This document shows, in pieces, positions 15,958 to 24,601 of a DNA stretch of 64,000 bases. Under the pieces are notes generated by a model, which worked only from the letters and a program-made list of their open reading frames with translations, did no database searches and was not told the DNA's origin. Made by a program: the position numbers and the translations under genes. Every line of letters starts with the position of its first letter. Position 1 is the stretch's first letter. This stretch comes from Thauera sp. UBA6194 (GTDB lineage: Bacteria; Pseudomonadota; Gammaproteobacteria; Burkholderiales; Rhodocyclaceae), in contig DITC01000005.1 in NCBI GenBank assembly GCA_002422685.1, forward strand, positions 1 to 64,000, given 5' to 3'.

Positions 15958-17073
15958 ATGGGCACCAATGAGGGTTCGAGTATCGGGCTGGCGCTTTCCG
16001 GAGGCGGATTCCGGGCGACGCTGTTCGGTCTGGGCAGCCTGTGGCGACTGAACGAGGCGCGGCTGCTCGGGCGCCTGGCGCGGGTCACCAGCGTGTCGGG
16101 GGGCTCGATCCTGGCCGGCGTGCTGGCGCATGGCTGGCGGCGGCTGGACTTCATCGAGGGCCACGCGGTCAATTTCGACACCGTGGTGGCGCAGCCGGTG
16201 CGCGATTTCTGCAGCCAGTCGATCGACATCAAGACCGCGGCGCTGGGCCATCTGGTGCCGTTCATGACCTCGGGCGAGTTCCTCGCCCGGCGCTATGCGA
16301 AGGACCTGTTCGGCGACACGCTGCTGCGCGAGCTGCCCGACGCCGCGTCCGGCGCGGCGCCGCGCTTCGTCTTCTACGCCACCAACATGCAGACCGGGCG
16401 CAGCTTCCGCCTGTGTCAGGACTACATCGCCGACTACTACCTCGGCATGTCGTCGACGACCGAGGTCTCGCTGGCCACCGCGGTAGCGGCCTCGAGCGCG
16501 TTTCCGCCCATCTTCTCGCCGGTGATCCTCAAGACCGACCCCGCGGCCTGGGAGAAGCCGCTGCGCGAGCTGCCCAATCTGGCGGCGCTGCGCCGGCGCA
16601 TCGTGCTCGCCGATGGCGGCGTGTACGACAACATGGGGCTCGAAGGCCTGCTGCGCAGCGTGGATATCCTGCTCGTCAGCGACGCCGGCGCGCCGTTCGG
16701 GATCGATGAGTCGCCCTTCGAGGACGACCTGCTGCAGCTCGGCCGGGTGCGCGACATCCTGATCGACCAGACGCGCGCGCTGCGCAAGCGCTGGCTGGTG
16801 GAGGACTTCGAGGCCGGGCGGCGCAAGGGGGCGTACTGGGGCATCGGCACCCGGATCGGCGACTATGGGGATGGCGCCGCGCTGCTCGCGGACAACGAGC
16901 TCACCGCCGCGCTGGAAGACATTCCCACCCGCCTGAAGAAGTTCGACGCGCGCGAGCAGGGGCAGCTGATCAACTGGGGCTACGCGCTGGCCGACGCGGC
17001 GTTGCGCACGCGCGCCGGGTTCGACATTGCGCCGGCGCGGGGCTGGCCGGTGCCCGAGTGGCCGCTGAACTGA
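15958..17073 (+). CDS. Patatin-like phospholipase
   Basis: A predicted lipid acyl hydrolase of 371 residues. The oxyanion loop is SGGGFRA (residues 14-20). The nucleophile is probably Ser47 in a GxSxG variant (SVSGGS), and the catalytic Asp is Asp219 in LADGGVYDNMG. SSAFPPIFSPV between them is typical of bacterial patatins. No signal peptide is seen, so it acts on the cytoplasmic side. It begins a unit with the CHAT-like gene (10-base gap) and an MBL gene (short gap). Patatins recur as membrane-destroying effectors in bacterial immunity systems; here that role is inference. Confidence 0.92.
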   Translation: MGTNEGSSIGLALSGGGFRATLFGLGSLWRLNEARLLGRLARVTSVSGGSILAGVLAHGWRRLDFIEGHAVNFDTVVAQPVRDFCSQSIDIKTAALGHLVPFMTSGEFLARRYAKDLFGDTLLRELPDAASGAAPRFVFYATNMQTGRSFRLCQDYIADYYLGMSSTTEVSLATAVAASSAFPPIFSPVILKTDPAAWEKPLRELPNLAALRRRIVLADGGVYDNMGLEGLLRSVDILLVSDAGAPFGIDESPFEDDLLQLGRVRDILIDQTRALRKRWLVEDFEAGRRKGAYWGIGTRIGDYGDGAALLADNELTAALEDIPTRLKKFDAREQGQLINWGYALADAALRTRAGFDIAPARGWPVPEWPLN

Positions 17074-17083
17074 GGAGCGGATC

Positions 17084-20014
17084 ATGGACCGACATCGACT
17101 CGCCACCTGGAGCCTTGCGCTGGATGACGAAGGCTTTGCGCAGGCCTGCGCCGCGCTCGGGGTATTGAGCGCCCTCGCACAGCGCGGCCGCCCGGCGCGC
17201 ATGGCCTGGACGCTCGGTGGCGGCGATGCCGGCCTGGATGCGGCGCGTATCGAGGACGCGGTGCGCAGTCTGCACGCTGCGCGCGACGAGGACGGGATCG
17301 TGCTCTGGCAGATGCCGTCGGCAGTGATGCTGGCGCGGCTGCCTGCTGCCGCCGAGCTGGCCGAGGCGTGGCGGCGCTATCTGGTCGATGCGCCCTGGGG
17401 CACGCGCATCGCGGTGCGCAGCCGCGCACGCAGCTGGCGCGACGTGCTGCCGATGCTGCGCATCCTGCAGCACCCGGCGGTGGCGGCTGGCGGGGTGTTC
17501 GTCGCGGACGCGTTCGCCGCGGACGGCGCGGTGGATTGGGCGCTGCCGTTTCGCTTCGCGACCCTTGCGGACGACCCGCTGGCGGCGGCGTTTACCGGCT
17601 TTCGGGCGAACTGGCGCCAGCCGTGGCCGTATCGCTTCGTGGTCGCCGACCGTGCCCAGCCGAAGGTGGAGATCCTGGTGTTCAGTGCCTCCCTGCGCCG
17701 GGCCGCCGGCCAGCTGCTGCGCAGCGTGGCGCCCAGTCGCGCGGCGCTGGCGCTGGTGCTCGGCGGCATGGAAGGCGACGGCGAGGTCGAGCGTCTGGCG
17801 CGCGTCGTCGCCGGCGAGCTGGGGGCGGATGGGGTGGTGTGCGTGTCGCGGCCGGAGGGAATCGATGTCGACGGCATGATGCGGGCACTGGTCCATCTGG
17901 GCGACGAGCTGACCCACAACCGCCCGCTCGACATGGCGCTGACGCAGGCTTTCGGCGGCCTGGCGCTTGCCTTGCTCAACCGGGATTTGCTGCGCCTGAG
18001 CCACATGTCGCATGCGGTGGAGCGCATCGCAGGGCGGCTCGAGGCGCTGCCGAACGATGCGTCGCTCGCGGTGAGTGAGCGCTCGCTGGACGACTTGATC
18101 CACGACCGCTCGGTCATCGAGCGGATGGAAACGACGCTGCCGGACGAAGAGGCGGGCGGTACGCGTGGGCGTGGCGTGCTGCGCAAGGTGTCGCCGCGGG
18201 TGCTTGCGCGGAGCATTCTCGCCACCAGAGACGGCTACGCCTATGTATCGGAAAGTGGCGAGGCTTCTTCGCTGACCGAGGCCATCAGCGAGGTGGCGTC
18301 GCTCGAGTCCGCGCGCGCTGCCGACGCACCCGAAACGCGCTACGTGCAGCACAGTTTCTGGCGCAAGGAAGCAGACCGGCTGGTCGAGGAGCGCCAGCGG
18401 CTGACGGTGGGGGTCGCGGTGCTGCTGCGCGTGCGCATCGGGCCGCTGGACGCGCACTGGCAGAGCGCGCCCGAGGCCTTCCCGGCGCACGAGCTGCCGC
18501 GCTCCGAGCGCCGCCATCACCTGCAGATCGTGTTCCACGAGCCCGCCCAGCTCGATGCGCCGCTCAGCGGCGAGCTCTGGCTGCCGCGCTCGGGGCCGAG
18601 CAGCGTGGCCGAGTTCGTCTTCACCCCCCGGAGTGCGGCCGCCTTCGAGGGCCGCATCACCGTGCTGCACCGCGGACGCGTGCTGCAGACGGTGCTGATC
18701 CACACCCGCGTGCAGGCGCCGGGCGAGCCGGCCGACGGCGAGGGCATCAGCCAGCAGGTCGAGGCCCGGGTGCGCGCGCACTGGAGCGACCTCGACACGC
18801 GCCGCCGCTTCGACGCGTCCTTCGTGCTCAACCACACGCACGAGGCCCGGCCGATGCTCACCGGGGTGTCCGGCAAGCGCGCCTGGGCGACCGACCTGAG
18901 CGGCATCCAGGAACCGATCGACACGATCAACCAGTTGCTGTCGGAGGTCGCCCACAGCGTGGCCGACTACAGCCAGGGCCTGACCCGGGGCGACAACCTC
19001 GCGCTGTTCTACAAGCTCGCGCGGGTGGGGAGTGACCTTTATTCGGCGCTGGTCATGGACAACCTGCAGCAGCTGGTCAGCGGGGGCATGAACGTGGACG
19101 AGGCCACCCACATCCAGATCGTCAGCACGCGCGCCGATGCGGTGGTGCCCTTCGAGTTCATCTATCAGTACCTGCCGCCCGACGACGAGAACGATGTCCG
19201 CTTCTGCCCCAATGCGCTCGAGGCGCTGGCCACGGGTGCCTGCCCTGACAACTGCGCGGGCCAGAAGGACCCGCAGCGCCATGTGTGCCCGATGGGCTTC
19301 TGGGGGCTGCGCAAGGTGATCGAGCGTCATATCCACAGCCCGGGGGTCGGCAAGCCCGGTGACGCCGAGGTGCTGGTGCAGGCCGAGCCGGCGGGCGACC
19401 GGCGGCGTCTGCAGATCGACCAGGCTGCGCTCGTGGGCTACAGCGCGGAGGTGACGCCGGCGGAGGTGGTGCCGGTCATGGACTTGCTGAGGGCGCACCT
19501 GAAGGGCAAGGTGCATGAGGTGAAGGATTGGGACGAGTGGAAGGCCTCGGTCAGCGCCGATCACCCGACCTTGCTGGTCGCCTTCCCGCACAACACCGGC
19601 GACAAGCAGAACGTGGCGCTGGAGATCGGCGGCACGCCGCGTAAGACCCTGCGTTTGCCGCGCGAGTACGTGCATGTCGATGGCCCCTGGCCGCTCGTGC
19701 TGCTGCTCGGCTGCGATGTCGCGAGTACGGCGCAGCAGTACGCCAACCATATCCGGTATTTTCGCCAGGCCGGGGCGGGGGTGGTCGTCTCGACCATCGC
19801 CACCGTGTTCGGGCCGCATGCGGTGAAGGTGGGCGAAAAGCTGCTCGCGGGCCTGCTGGCGGTTCAGGCGCAGCCTGCGGCGGCGCCCGGTGCCGACGAC
19901 CAGCGATGCCTGGGTGAAGTGCTGCGCACGGTCAAGCGCCAGGCGCTGCTCGTCGACAGCCTGCCGATGGCGTTGTGCGTGGTGGCGTTCGGCGACGCCG
20001 ACTGGCGGCTCTGA
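17084..20014 (+). CDS. Large CHAT-like (caspase/separase fold) protein
   Basis: A 976-residue protein. The C-terminal third looks like a CHAT-type peptidase: strand VPFEFIYQYLPP, His836 in LLVAFPHNTGD, then Cys877 in LVLLLGCDVAST followed by QAGAGVVVSTI. That is a His-Cys dyad about 40 residues apart after hydrophobic strands, as in CHAT/caspase folds. A cysteine cluster ending HVCPMGFWGLRKVIERH (about residues 705-750) precedes it and recurs in CHAT-like proteins. The N-terminal ~600 residues match nothing I recognise; they hold alpha/beta segments and a beta-rich part near 440-560. No signal peptide or membrane segment. GGAG ribosome site; 10 bases after the patatin stop. The family call is by motif only. 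Confidence 0.7.
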   Translation: MDRHRLATWSLALDDEGFAQACAALGVLSALAQRGRPARMAWTLGGGDAGLDAARIEDAVRSLHAARDEDGIVLWQMPSAVMLARLPAAAELAEAWRRYLVDAPWGTRIAVRSRARSWRDVLPMLRILQHPAVAAGGVFVADAFAADGAVDWALPFRFATLADDPLAAAFTGFRANWRQPWPYRFVVADRAQPKVEILVFSASLRRAAGQLLRSVAPSRAALALVLGGMEGDGEVERLARVVAGELGADGVVCVSRPEGIDVDGMMRALVHLGDELTHNRPLDMALTQAFGGLALALLNRDLLRLSHMSHAVERIAGRLEALPNDASLAVSERSLDDLIHDRSVIERMETTLPDEEAGGTRGRGVLRKVSPRVLARSILATRDGYAYVSESGEASSLTEAISEVASLESARAADAPETRYVQHSFWRKEADRLVEERQRLTVGVAVLLRVRIGPLDAHWQSAPEAFPAHELPRSERRHHLQIVFHEPAQLDAPLSGELWLPRSGPSSVAEFVFTPRSAAAFEGRITVLHRGRVLQTVLIHTRVQAPGEPADGEGISQQVEARVRAHWSDLDTRRRFDASFVLNHTHEARPMLTGVSGKRAWATDLSGIQEPIDTINQLLSEVAHSVADYSQGLTRGDNLALFYKLARVGSDLYSALVMDNLQQLVSGGMNVDEATHIQIVSTRADAVVPFEFIYQYLPPDDENDVRFCPNALEALATGACPDNCAGQKDPQRHVCPMGFWGLRKVIERHIHSPGVGKPGDAEVLVQAEPAGDRRRLQIDQAALVGYSAEVTPAEVVPVMDLLRAHLKGKVHEVKDWDEWKASVSADHPTLLVAFPHNTGDKQNVALEIGGTPRKTLRLPREYVHVDGPWPLVLLLGCDVASTAQQYANHIRYFRQAGAGVVVSTIATVFGPHAVKVGEKLLAGLLAVQAQPAAAPGADDQRCLGEVLRTVKRQALLVDSLPMALCVVAFGDADWRL

Positions 20015-20025
20015 TGGAGGTGTGC

Positions 20026-21141
20026 ATGGCTTCGGAACGTTTTTTTCGCATCGAGATGCTCCCGGCGCTGCATGGCGACTGCCTGTTCGTCGAGTACGGC
20101 GACGCCGCGCGCACCCGGCGCATGCTCATCGACGGCGGCCCGATCGCCACCTACAAGCATCTGGAGGCCCGGCTGGACGCGCTGCCGCAGGGCGATCGAC
20201 GCTTCGAGCTGGTGGTGATGAGCCACGTCGACACCGACCACGTCGAGGGCATCGTGCGCCTGTTCGCCAACAAGCCCGTCCCCGTGCGCGTGATGGATGT
20301 CTGGTTCAATGGCTGGAACCACCTGCAGCCGGGCGGCCGGGTGCTGGGCGGCAAGCAGGGCGAGTTCCTGAGCGCGCTGATCATGCGCCGCTTCGACGTC
20401 AGCCAGTGGAACCACGCCTTCGACGGCAAGGCGGTGGTGGTGCCCGACGAGGGGCCGCTGCCCGAGTGCACGCTCGTCGAAGAAGACGGCATGAAGCTCA
20501 CCCTGCTGTCGCCCACGCCGAAGAAGCTCGAGCGCATGCGCAAGGCCTGGAAGAAGGATCTCGGGCCGGGCGTGACGCCGGGCGATCTCGACGGCGCCTG
20601 GGAGCGGCTGGCCGGGCGCAAGGCCTATCTGCCCGGGCAGGGCTTGCTGGGCACCACGCCCGAGCTCGACGCGCTGCTGCAGCGCCAGATGAAGGTCGAC
20701 AACGCCGCCGCCAACGGCAGCTCGATCGCCTTCCTCGCCGAATACGGCGACAAATCCTGCCTGTTCCTGGCCGACGCACACCATGACGTGATCACCGCGT
20801 CCATCCGGCGCCTGCTCGCGCAGCGCGGGGAGACGGTGCTGCGCGTCGACGCGGTGAAGGTGTCGCACCATGGCAGCGCCGGCAACCTCAGCGACGAACT
20901 GCTCGCCCTGATCGACGCCCCGCGCTTCCTGATCAGCACCAACGGCAATCAGTTCGATCACCCCGACGTCGAGGCCGTGCAGCGCATCATCGCGCGCTCG
21001 GTGCATCAGCCGCCCACGCTGTGCTTCAACTACGACAGCGACACCACCCGCCCCTGGGCCTCGCCCGACAGGCAGGCCGAGCTCGGCTACATCGCCGAGT
21101 ACAACCCGGTGCCGGGCGCGCCTTATGTGATCGCGCTGTGA
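20026..21141 (+). CDS. ComEC/Rec2-type MBL-fold hydrolase
   Basis: A 371-residue metallo-beta-lactamase-fold protein. Metal ligands: His67, Asp69, Asp71 and His72 in SHVDTDHVEG; LADAHHD; and SHHGSAGN, the arrangement found in the ComEC/Rec2 nuclease-like branch. It lacks the ComEC membrane part. The start at 20026 has GGAGG five bases upstream; an ATG at 20014 overlapping the CHAT stop is the alternative. Third gene of the patatin-CHAT unit. MBL proteins of this branch accompany CHAT or trypsin-like proteases in predicted conflict systems; cleavage of nucleic acid or a small nucleotide is possible but unproven. Confidence 0.85.
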   Translation: MASERFFRIEMLPALHGDCLFVEYGDAARTRRMLIDGGPIATYKHLEARLDALPQGDRRFELVVMSHVDTDHVEGIVRLFANKPVPVRVMDVWFNGWNHLQPGGRVLGGKQGEFLSALIMRRFDVSQWNHAFDGKAVVVPDEGPLPECTLVEEDGMKLTLLSPTPKKLERMRKAWKKDLGPGVTPGDLDGAWERLAGRKAYLPGQGLLGTTPELDALLQRQMKVDNAAANGSSIAFLAEYGDKSCLFLADAHHDVITASIRRLLAQRGETVLRVDAVKVSHHGSAGNLSDELLALIDAPRFLISTNGNQFDHPDVEAVQRIIARSVHQPPTLCFNYDSDTTRPWASPDRQAELGYIAEYNPVPGAPYVIAL

Positions 21142-21156
21142 GCGCCGCCCCGGCGG

Positions 21157-21639
21157 TCAGTGTCCGCCGTGCACCTCGGCGAACTTGCGCTCCATCTCGC
21201 GCCGCATCGAGCGGCGCAGCTCGGCTTCGGCGAAGCGGCGGCGCTCGTCCGCCGTCTGCGGCGAGAGCGCGGGCACCTTGGTCGGGCGGCCGCCGTCATC
21301 GACCGCGATCATGGTGAAGAAGCAGCTATTCACATGACGCACGACCTTGGCGCGGATGTCCTCGGCGACGACCTTGATGCCCACTTCCATGGACGAGTTG
21401 CCGGTGTGGTTGACCGAGGCGAGGAAGGTGACCAGCTCGCCGACCTGGATCGGCTGGCGGAACATCACCTGATCGACGCTGAGCGTGACCACGTAGTGGC
21501 CGGCGTAGCGGCTGGCGCAGGCGTAGGCGACCTGGTCGAGCAGCTTGAGGATGGCGCCGCCATGGACCTTGCCCGAGAAGTTCGCGGTGTCGGGCGTCAT
21601 CAGGACGGTCATGGTGAGCTGGTGGGCGGGGAGGTCCAT
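21157..21639 (-). CDS. Acyl-CoA thioesterase (YciA-like hotdog)
   Basis: A 160-residue hotdog thioesterase: VLMTPDTANFSGKVHGGAILKLLDQVAYACA is the Asn/Asp-His-Gly-Gly active-site region of the YciA/BFIT family, with VTLSVDQVMFRQPIQVGELV as the second conserved stretch. It hydrolyses a range of acyl-CoAs. Convergent with the MBL gene (15 bases apart) and divergent from mmsA. Confidence 0.9.
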   Translation of the reverse strand: MDLPAHQLTMTVLMTPDTANFSGKVHGGAILKLLDQVAYACASRYAGHYVVTLSVDQVMFRQPIQVGELVTFLASVNHTGNSSMEVGIKVVAEDIRAKVVRHVNSCFFTMIAVDDGGRPTKVPALSPQTADERRRFAEAELRRSMRREMERKFAEVHGGH

Positions 21640-21815
21640 TGCGTTGTCTCGTGGTGATGGGGGGCGGGTGGCGGCCGGATCAGGTCGCGGCTTTGCGGCG
21701 CAGTGTCACCTCCGGCGAAACGGGGCGCAAGGCTAGAATGCGGACTTCGATCGCACCCGCCCGCCGCGGCTCGCCCTGCGGCGCATGAAAAATCAGACAG
21801 CGAGGAGACAGGACG

Positions 21816-23330
21816 ATGAGCCTTCATTTCACGACCGCGCCGGCGCGCGCCGGACACTGGATCGACAACGAGCCCCGCGACGGCGGCAGCGAGCGCACCA
21901 GTCCGGTGTTCGACCCCGCGCTCGGCCACGTGGCGCGCGAGGTGGGGCTGGCCACGCAGGCCGAGGTGGACGCGGCGGTGGCCTCTGCCGTGCATGCGCA
22001 GGCGAGCTGGGCCGAGCACGCGCCGCAGCGCCGGGCGCGCGTGCTGTTCAAGATGAAGGCGCTGGTCGAGCAGCACGCCGACGAGCTCGCGCGCCTGATC
22101 ACCCGCGAGCACGGCAAGACCTTCCCCGACGCCCAGGGCGAGGTGCAGCGCGGGCTGGAGGTGATCGAGTTCGCCTGCGGCATCCCGCAACTGCTCAAGG
22201 GCCAGCACTCGGCCGACATCGGCGGCGGCATCGCGAACTGGAGCCAGCGCATGCCGATCGGGGTGGCGGCCGGCATCACGCCCTTCAACTTCCCCTTCAT
22301 GGTGCCGATGTGGATGGCGCCGGTGGCGATCGCCTGCGGTAACGCCTTCATCCTCAAGCCCTCCGAGCGCGACCCCTCGCCCTCGTTGCTCACCGCCGAG
22401 CTGTTCCGCGAGGCCGGGCTGCCGGCGGGCGTGTTCAACGTGGTGCAGGGCGACCGGGTGGCGGTGGACGCGCTGCTCGCGCACCCCGACGTCGCCGCGG
22501 TGAGCTTCGTCGGCTCGACGCCGATCGCCCGCCACATCCACGAGACCGCCGCGCGCCACGGCAAGCGCGTGCAGGCGCTGGGCGGGGCCAAGAACCACAT
22601 GGTGGTGATGCCCGACGCCGACCTCGACCAGGCCGCCGACGGCCTGATCGGCGCCGCCTACGGTTCGGCGGGCGAGCGCTGCATGGCGATCTCGGTGGCG
22701 GTCGCGGTGGGCTCGATCGCCGAGGAGCTGGTGGCGAAGGTGAAGGCGCGCGCGCAGGTGCTGCGCGTCGATGATGGCGAAGCGCTGGGCGCCGACATGG
22801 GCCCGGTGGTCACCGCCGAGGCCAAGGCGCGCATCGAGGCCTACATCGCCGCCGGGGTGGAGGCGGGCGCCGAGTTGGTGCTCGATGGCCGCGGCCTGAC
22901 GGTGCCGGGGCGCGAGCACGGCTTCTTCGTCGGCCCCACGCTGTTCGACCACGTGCGCCCGGGCATGCGGATCTACGACGAGGAAATCTTCGGCCCGGTG
23001 CTGTGCGTGGCGCGCGTGCCCACCTTCGCCGACGCGGTGGCGCTGATCAACGCCCACGCCTTCGGCAACGGCGTCGCCTGCTACACCCGCGATGGACGCA
23101 CCGCGCAGGCCTTCGCCAACCGCATCCAGGTCGGCATGGTGGGCATCAACGTGCCGATCCCGGTGCCGATGGCCTGGCATTCCTTCGGCGGCTGGAAGCA
23201 GAGCTTGTTCGGCGACCACCACGCCTACGGCGAGGAAGGGGTGCGCTTCTACACCCGCTACAAGAGCATCATGCAGCGCTGGCCCGACAGCGGCTCGAAG
23301 GGGCCGGAGTTCGTGATGCCGGTGAACTAG
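21816..23330 (+). CDS. mmsA: CoA-acylating methylmalonate-semialdehyde dehydrogenase
   Basis: Converts methylmalonate (or malonate) semialdehyde to propionyl-CoA (or acetyl-CoA) in valine and inositol breakdown, using NAD and CoA. The 504-residue protein has the ALDH features NFPFMVPMWMAPVAIACGNAFILKPSERDPS and catalytic Cys289 in AYGSAGERCMAIS, the exact MmsA variant. GEIFG-like EEIFGPVLCVAR is present. AGGAGA ribosome site. It stands alone, with an AraC regulator convergent downstream. It fits the branched-chain acid theme of the region. Confidence 0.94.
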   Translation: MSLHFTTAPARAGHWIDNEPRDGGSERTSPVFDPALGHVAREVGLATQAEVDAAVASAVHAQASWAEHAPQRRARVLFKMKALVEQHADELARLITREHGKTFPDAQGEVQRGLEVIEFACGIPQLLKGQHSADIGGGIANWSQRMPIGVAAGITPFNFPFMVPMWMAPVAIACGNAFILKPSERDPSPSLLTAELFREAGLPAGVFNVVQGDRVAVDALLAHPDVAAVSFVGSTPIARHIHETAARHGKRVQALGGAKNHMVVMPDADLDQAADGLIGAAYGSAGERCMAISVAVAVGSIAEELVAKVKARAQVLRVDDGEALGADMGPVVTAEAKARIEAYIAAGVEAGAELVLDGRGLTVPGREHGFFVGPTLFDHVRPGMRIYDEEIFGPVLCVARVPTFADAVALINAHAFGNGVACYTRDGRTAQAFANRIQVGMVGINVPIPVPMAWHSFGGWKQSLFGDHHAYGEEGVRFYTRYKSIMQRWPDSGSKGPEFVMPVN

Positions 23331-23379
23331 TGGGGTTTGGTCGGACGGGCGGCATTGAATCCGTTGCGCGCGGTACTGG

Positions 23380-24426
23380 TTATGGCGCCGACCCTGCGCC
23401 CACCCGGTAAGCGCTCGGCGCCACGCCCGTCCACTCCCGGAACGCGCGCGCAAAGCTCTTCTCGCTGTCGAACCCCACCGCGGCGGCGATCTGCTTGATC
23501 GGCTTCGTGGTCTGCAGCAGCAGCTTCACGGCGTGCTCGCGGCGCGCCTCGTTCTTCAGCCGCTGCAGAGACACGCCTTCTTCCTTCAACTGCCGGTGCA
23601 GTGTGCGCACCGAGGTGTTGAGCTGGGCGGCGACGTCTTCCGCGGTGTGCGCGGCGGCGGGGTGGGCAGCGAGCAACTGGGCGACGCTGTGCACCAGCAG
23701 GCGGTCGCGGCGGTACTGAAGTACGGTGAGCGGCAGCGCGCGCTGCAGCATGGTCTGCAGCGCCTTTTCGTCGCGGCGCACCGGCAGCGCGAGGTAGCGC
23801 GCGTCGAAGGCGATGCTGGCGGATTCTGCAGCGAAGCGCGCCGGGCCGGCGAAGAGGTAGGCGTAGGCGTCAGCGTGCGCCGGGGCGGGGAAGGGGAGGG
23901 CGGCCTCGGTGAGCGCGATGCGCGAATCCACCAGCCAGCAGGCGTAGCCGAGCAGGTAGCGCAGGGTGCTGACGAGACAGAACTCGCGCAACTCGCCGAG
24001 CGTGGCGTTTTCAGTGACGCGGATCGTGGCGAGCCCCCCGCGTTGCGTCAGCTCGAACACGATGTCTTCGGTGAGCAGGCGGTGGTGGCGGCACCAGCGC
24101 TTGAGCGCCACCTCCAGCGTCGGCGCGGTGAGCGAGGCCCGGCACAGCATGCCGTAGCTGCCCCACGGCAGGCGGCGCGAGAACCAGCCCAGCGCCTCGT
24201 CGTCGAGCGCCTGCATCGCCACGCCCGAGAGTAGCTCCATCTGCGCGGCGGTGACGCGCGCAGCGGGGTTGTCCAGCAAGGCGGGTGCGATCTGCGCCTG
24301 CGCGAGCGCGCTGGCCGGATCCATGCCCCGGCGGCGATACCCGGTGACGATCGCGCGGATGAAGGCGACCGGCGTGGCGGCGCGGCCGCGGGTGAGTTCT
24401 GCGGGCGAGGGGGCGAGGATCTTCAT
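23380..24426 (-). CDS. AraC-family regulator (arabinose-binding-like N domain)
   Basis: A 348-residue regulator. Residues about 20-210 look like the PF12625-type ligand domain (AFIRAIVTGYRRRGMDPASALAQAQIAPALL ... GYACWLV). The last ~100 are the AraC double HTH (AAQLNTSVRTLHRQLKEEGVSLQRLK; IKQIAAAVGFDSEKSFARAFREWTGVAPSAYR). ATG 24426 begins the recognisable domain; the frame is open further upstream. It is divergent from ivd with about 175 bases between, holding spaced repeats, so it probably controls the ivd-mcc operon and/or itself. Confidence 0.9.
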   Translation of the reverse strand: MKILAPSPAELTRGRAATPVAFIRAIVTGYRRRGMDPASALAQAQIAPALLDNPAARVTAAQMELLSGVAMQALDDEALGWFSRRLPWGSYGMLCRASLTAPTLEVALKRWCRHHRLLTEDIVFELTQRGGLATIRVTENATLGELREFCLVSTLRYLLGYACWLVDSRIALTEAALPFPAPAHADAYAYLFAGPARFAAESASIAFDARYLALPVRRDEKALQTMLQRALPLTVLQYRRDRLLVHSVAQLLAAHPAAAHTAEDVAAQLNTSVRTLHRQLKEEGVSLQRLKNEARREHAVKLLLQTTKPIKQIAAAVGFDSEKSFARAFREWTGVAPSAYRVGAGSAP

Positions 24427-24447
24427 GTGCCGGAATGCTAGCCCGCG

Positions 24448-24474
24448 TGGCACGAATTGCAACCACGATGGCAC
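24448..24474. promoter_or_regulatory. TGGCAC direct repeats 21 bp apart (candidate AraC-type sites)
   Basis: TGGCAC occurs at 24448-24453 and 24469-24474, two helical turns apart, and GTGCC occurs inverted at 24427-24431. Same-face direct half-sites are the usual pattern for AraC-family regulators, and these lie just upstream of the regulator's own start. Confidence 0.4.
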
Positions 24475-24527
24475 TCGTCGTCCGCCGTCTGCCGCTAATC
24501 TCCGCCCATCCCCGGGCATGCGCCGTC

Positions 24528-24558
24528 CATAATGGATTTGCCGCGTGGATTTACCGCG
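24528..24558 (+). promoter_or_regulatory. -10 element and tandem 13-bp repeat before ivd
   Basis: CATAAT at 24528-24533 is a possible -10. It is followed by TGGATTTGCCGCG (24533-24545) directly repeated as TGGATTTACCGCG (24546-24558), 12 of 13 identical. The repeat lies in the leader of the ivd operon and could bind a regulator. Confidence 0.4.
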
Positions 24559-24601
24559 CACCGCCCGACGCGCCAGAACAACCTCGAGAAGGAGACACCC
24601 C

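Noticed and set aside
24448..24461. TGGCACGAATTGC as a sigma-54 promoter toward ivd
   Set aside because: The GG and GC are eight bases apart instead of ten, so sigma-54 would not recognise it.
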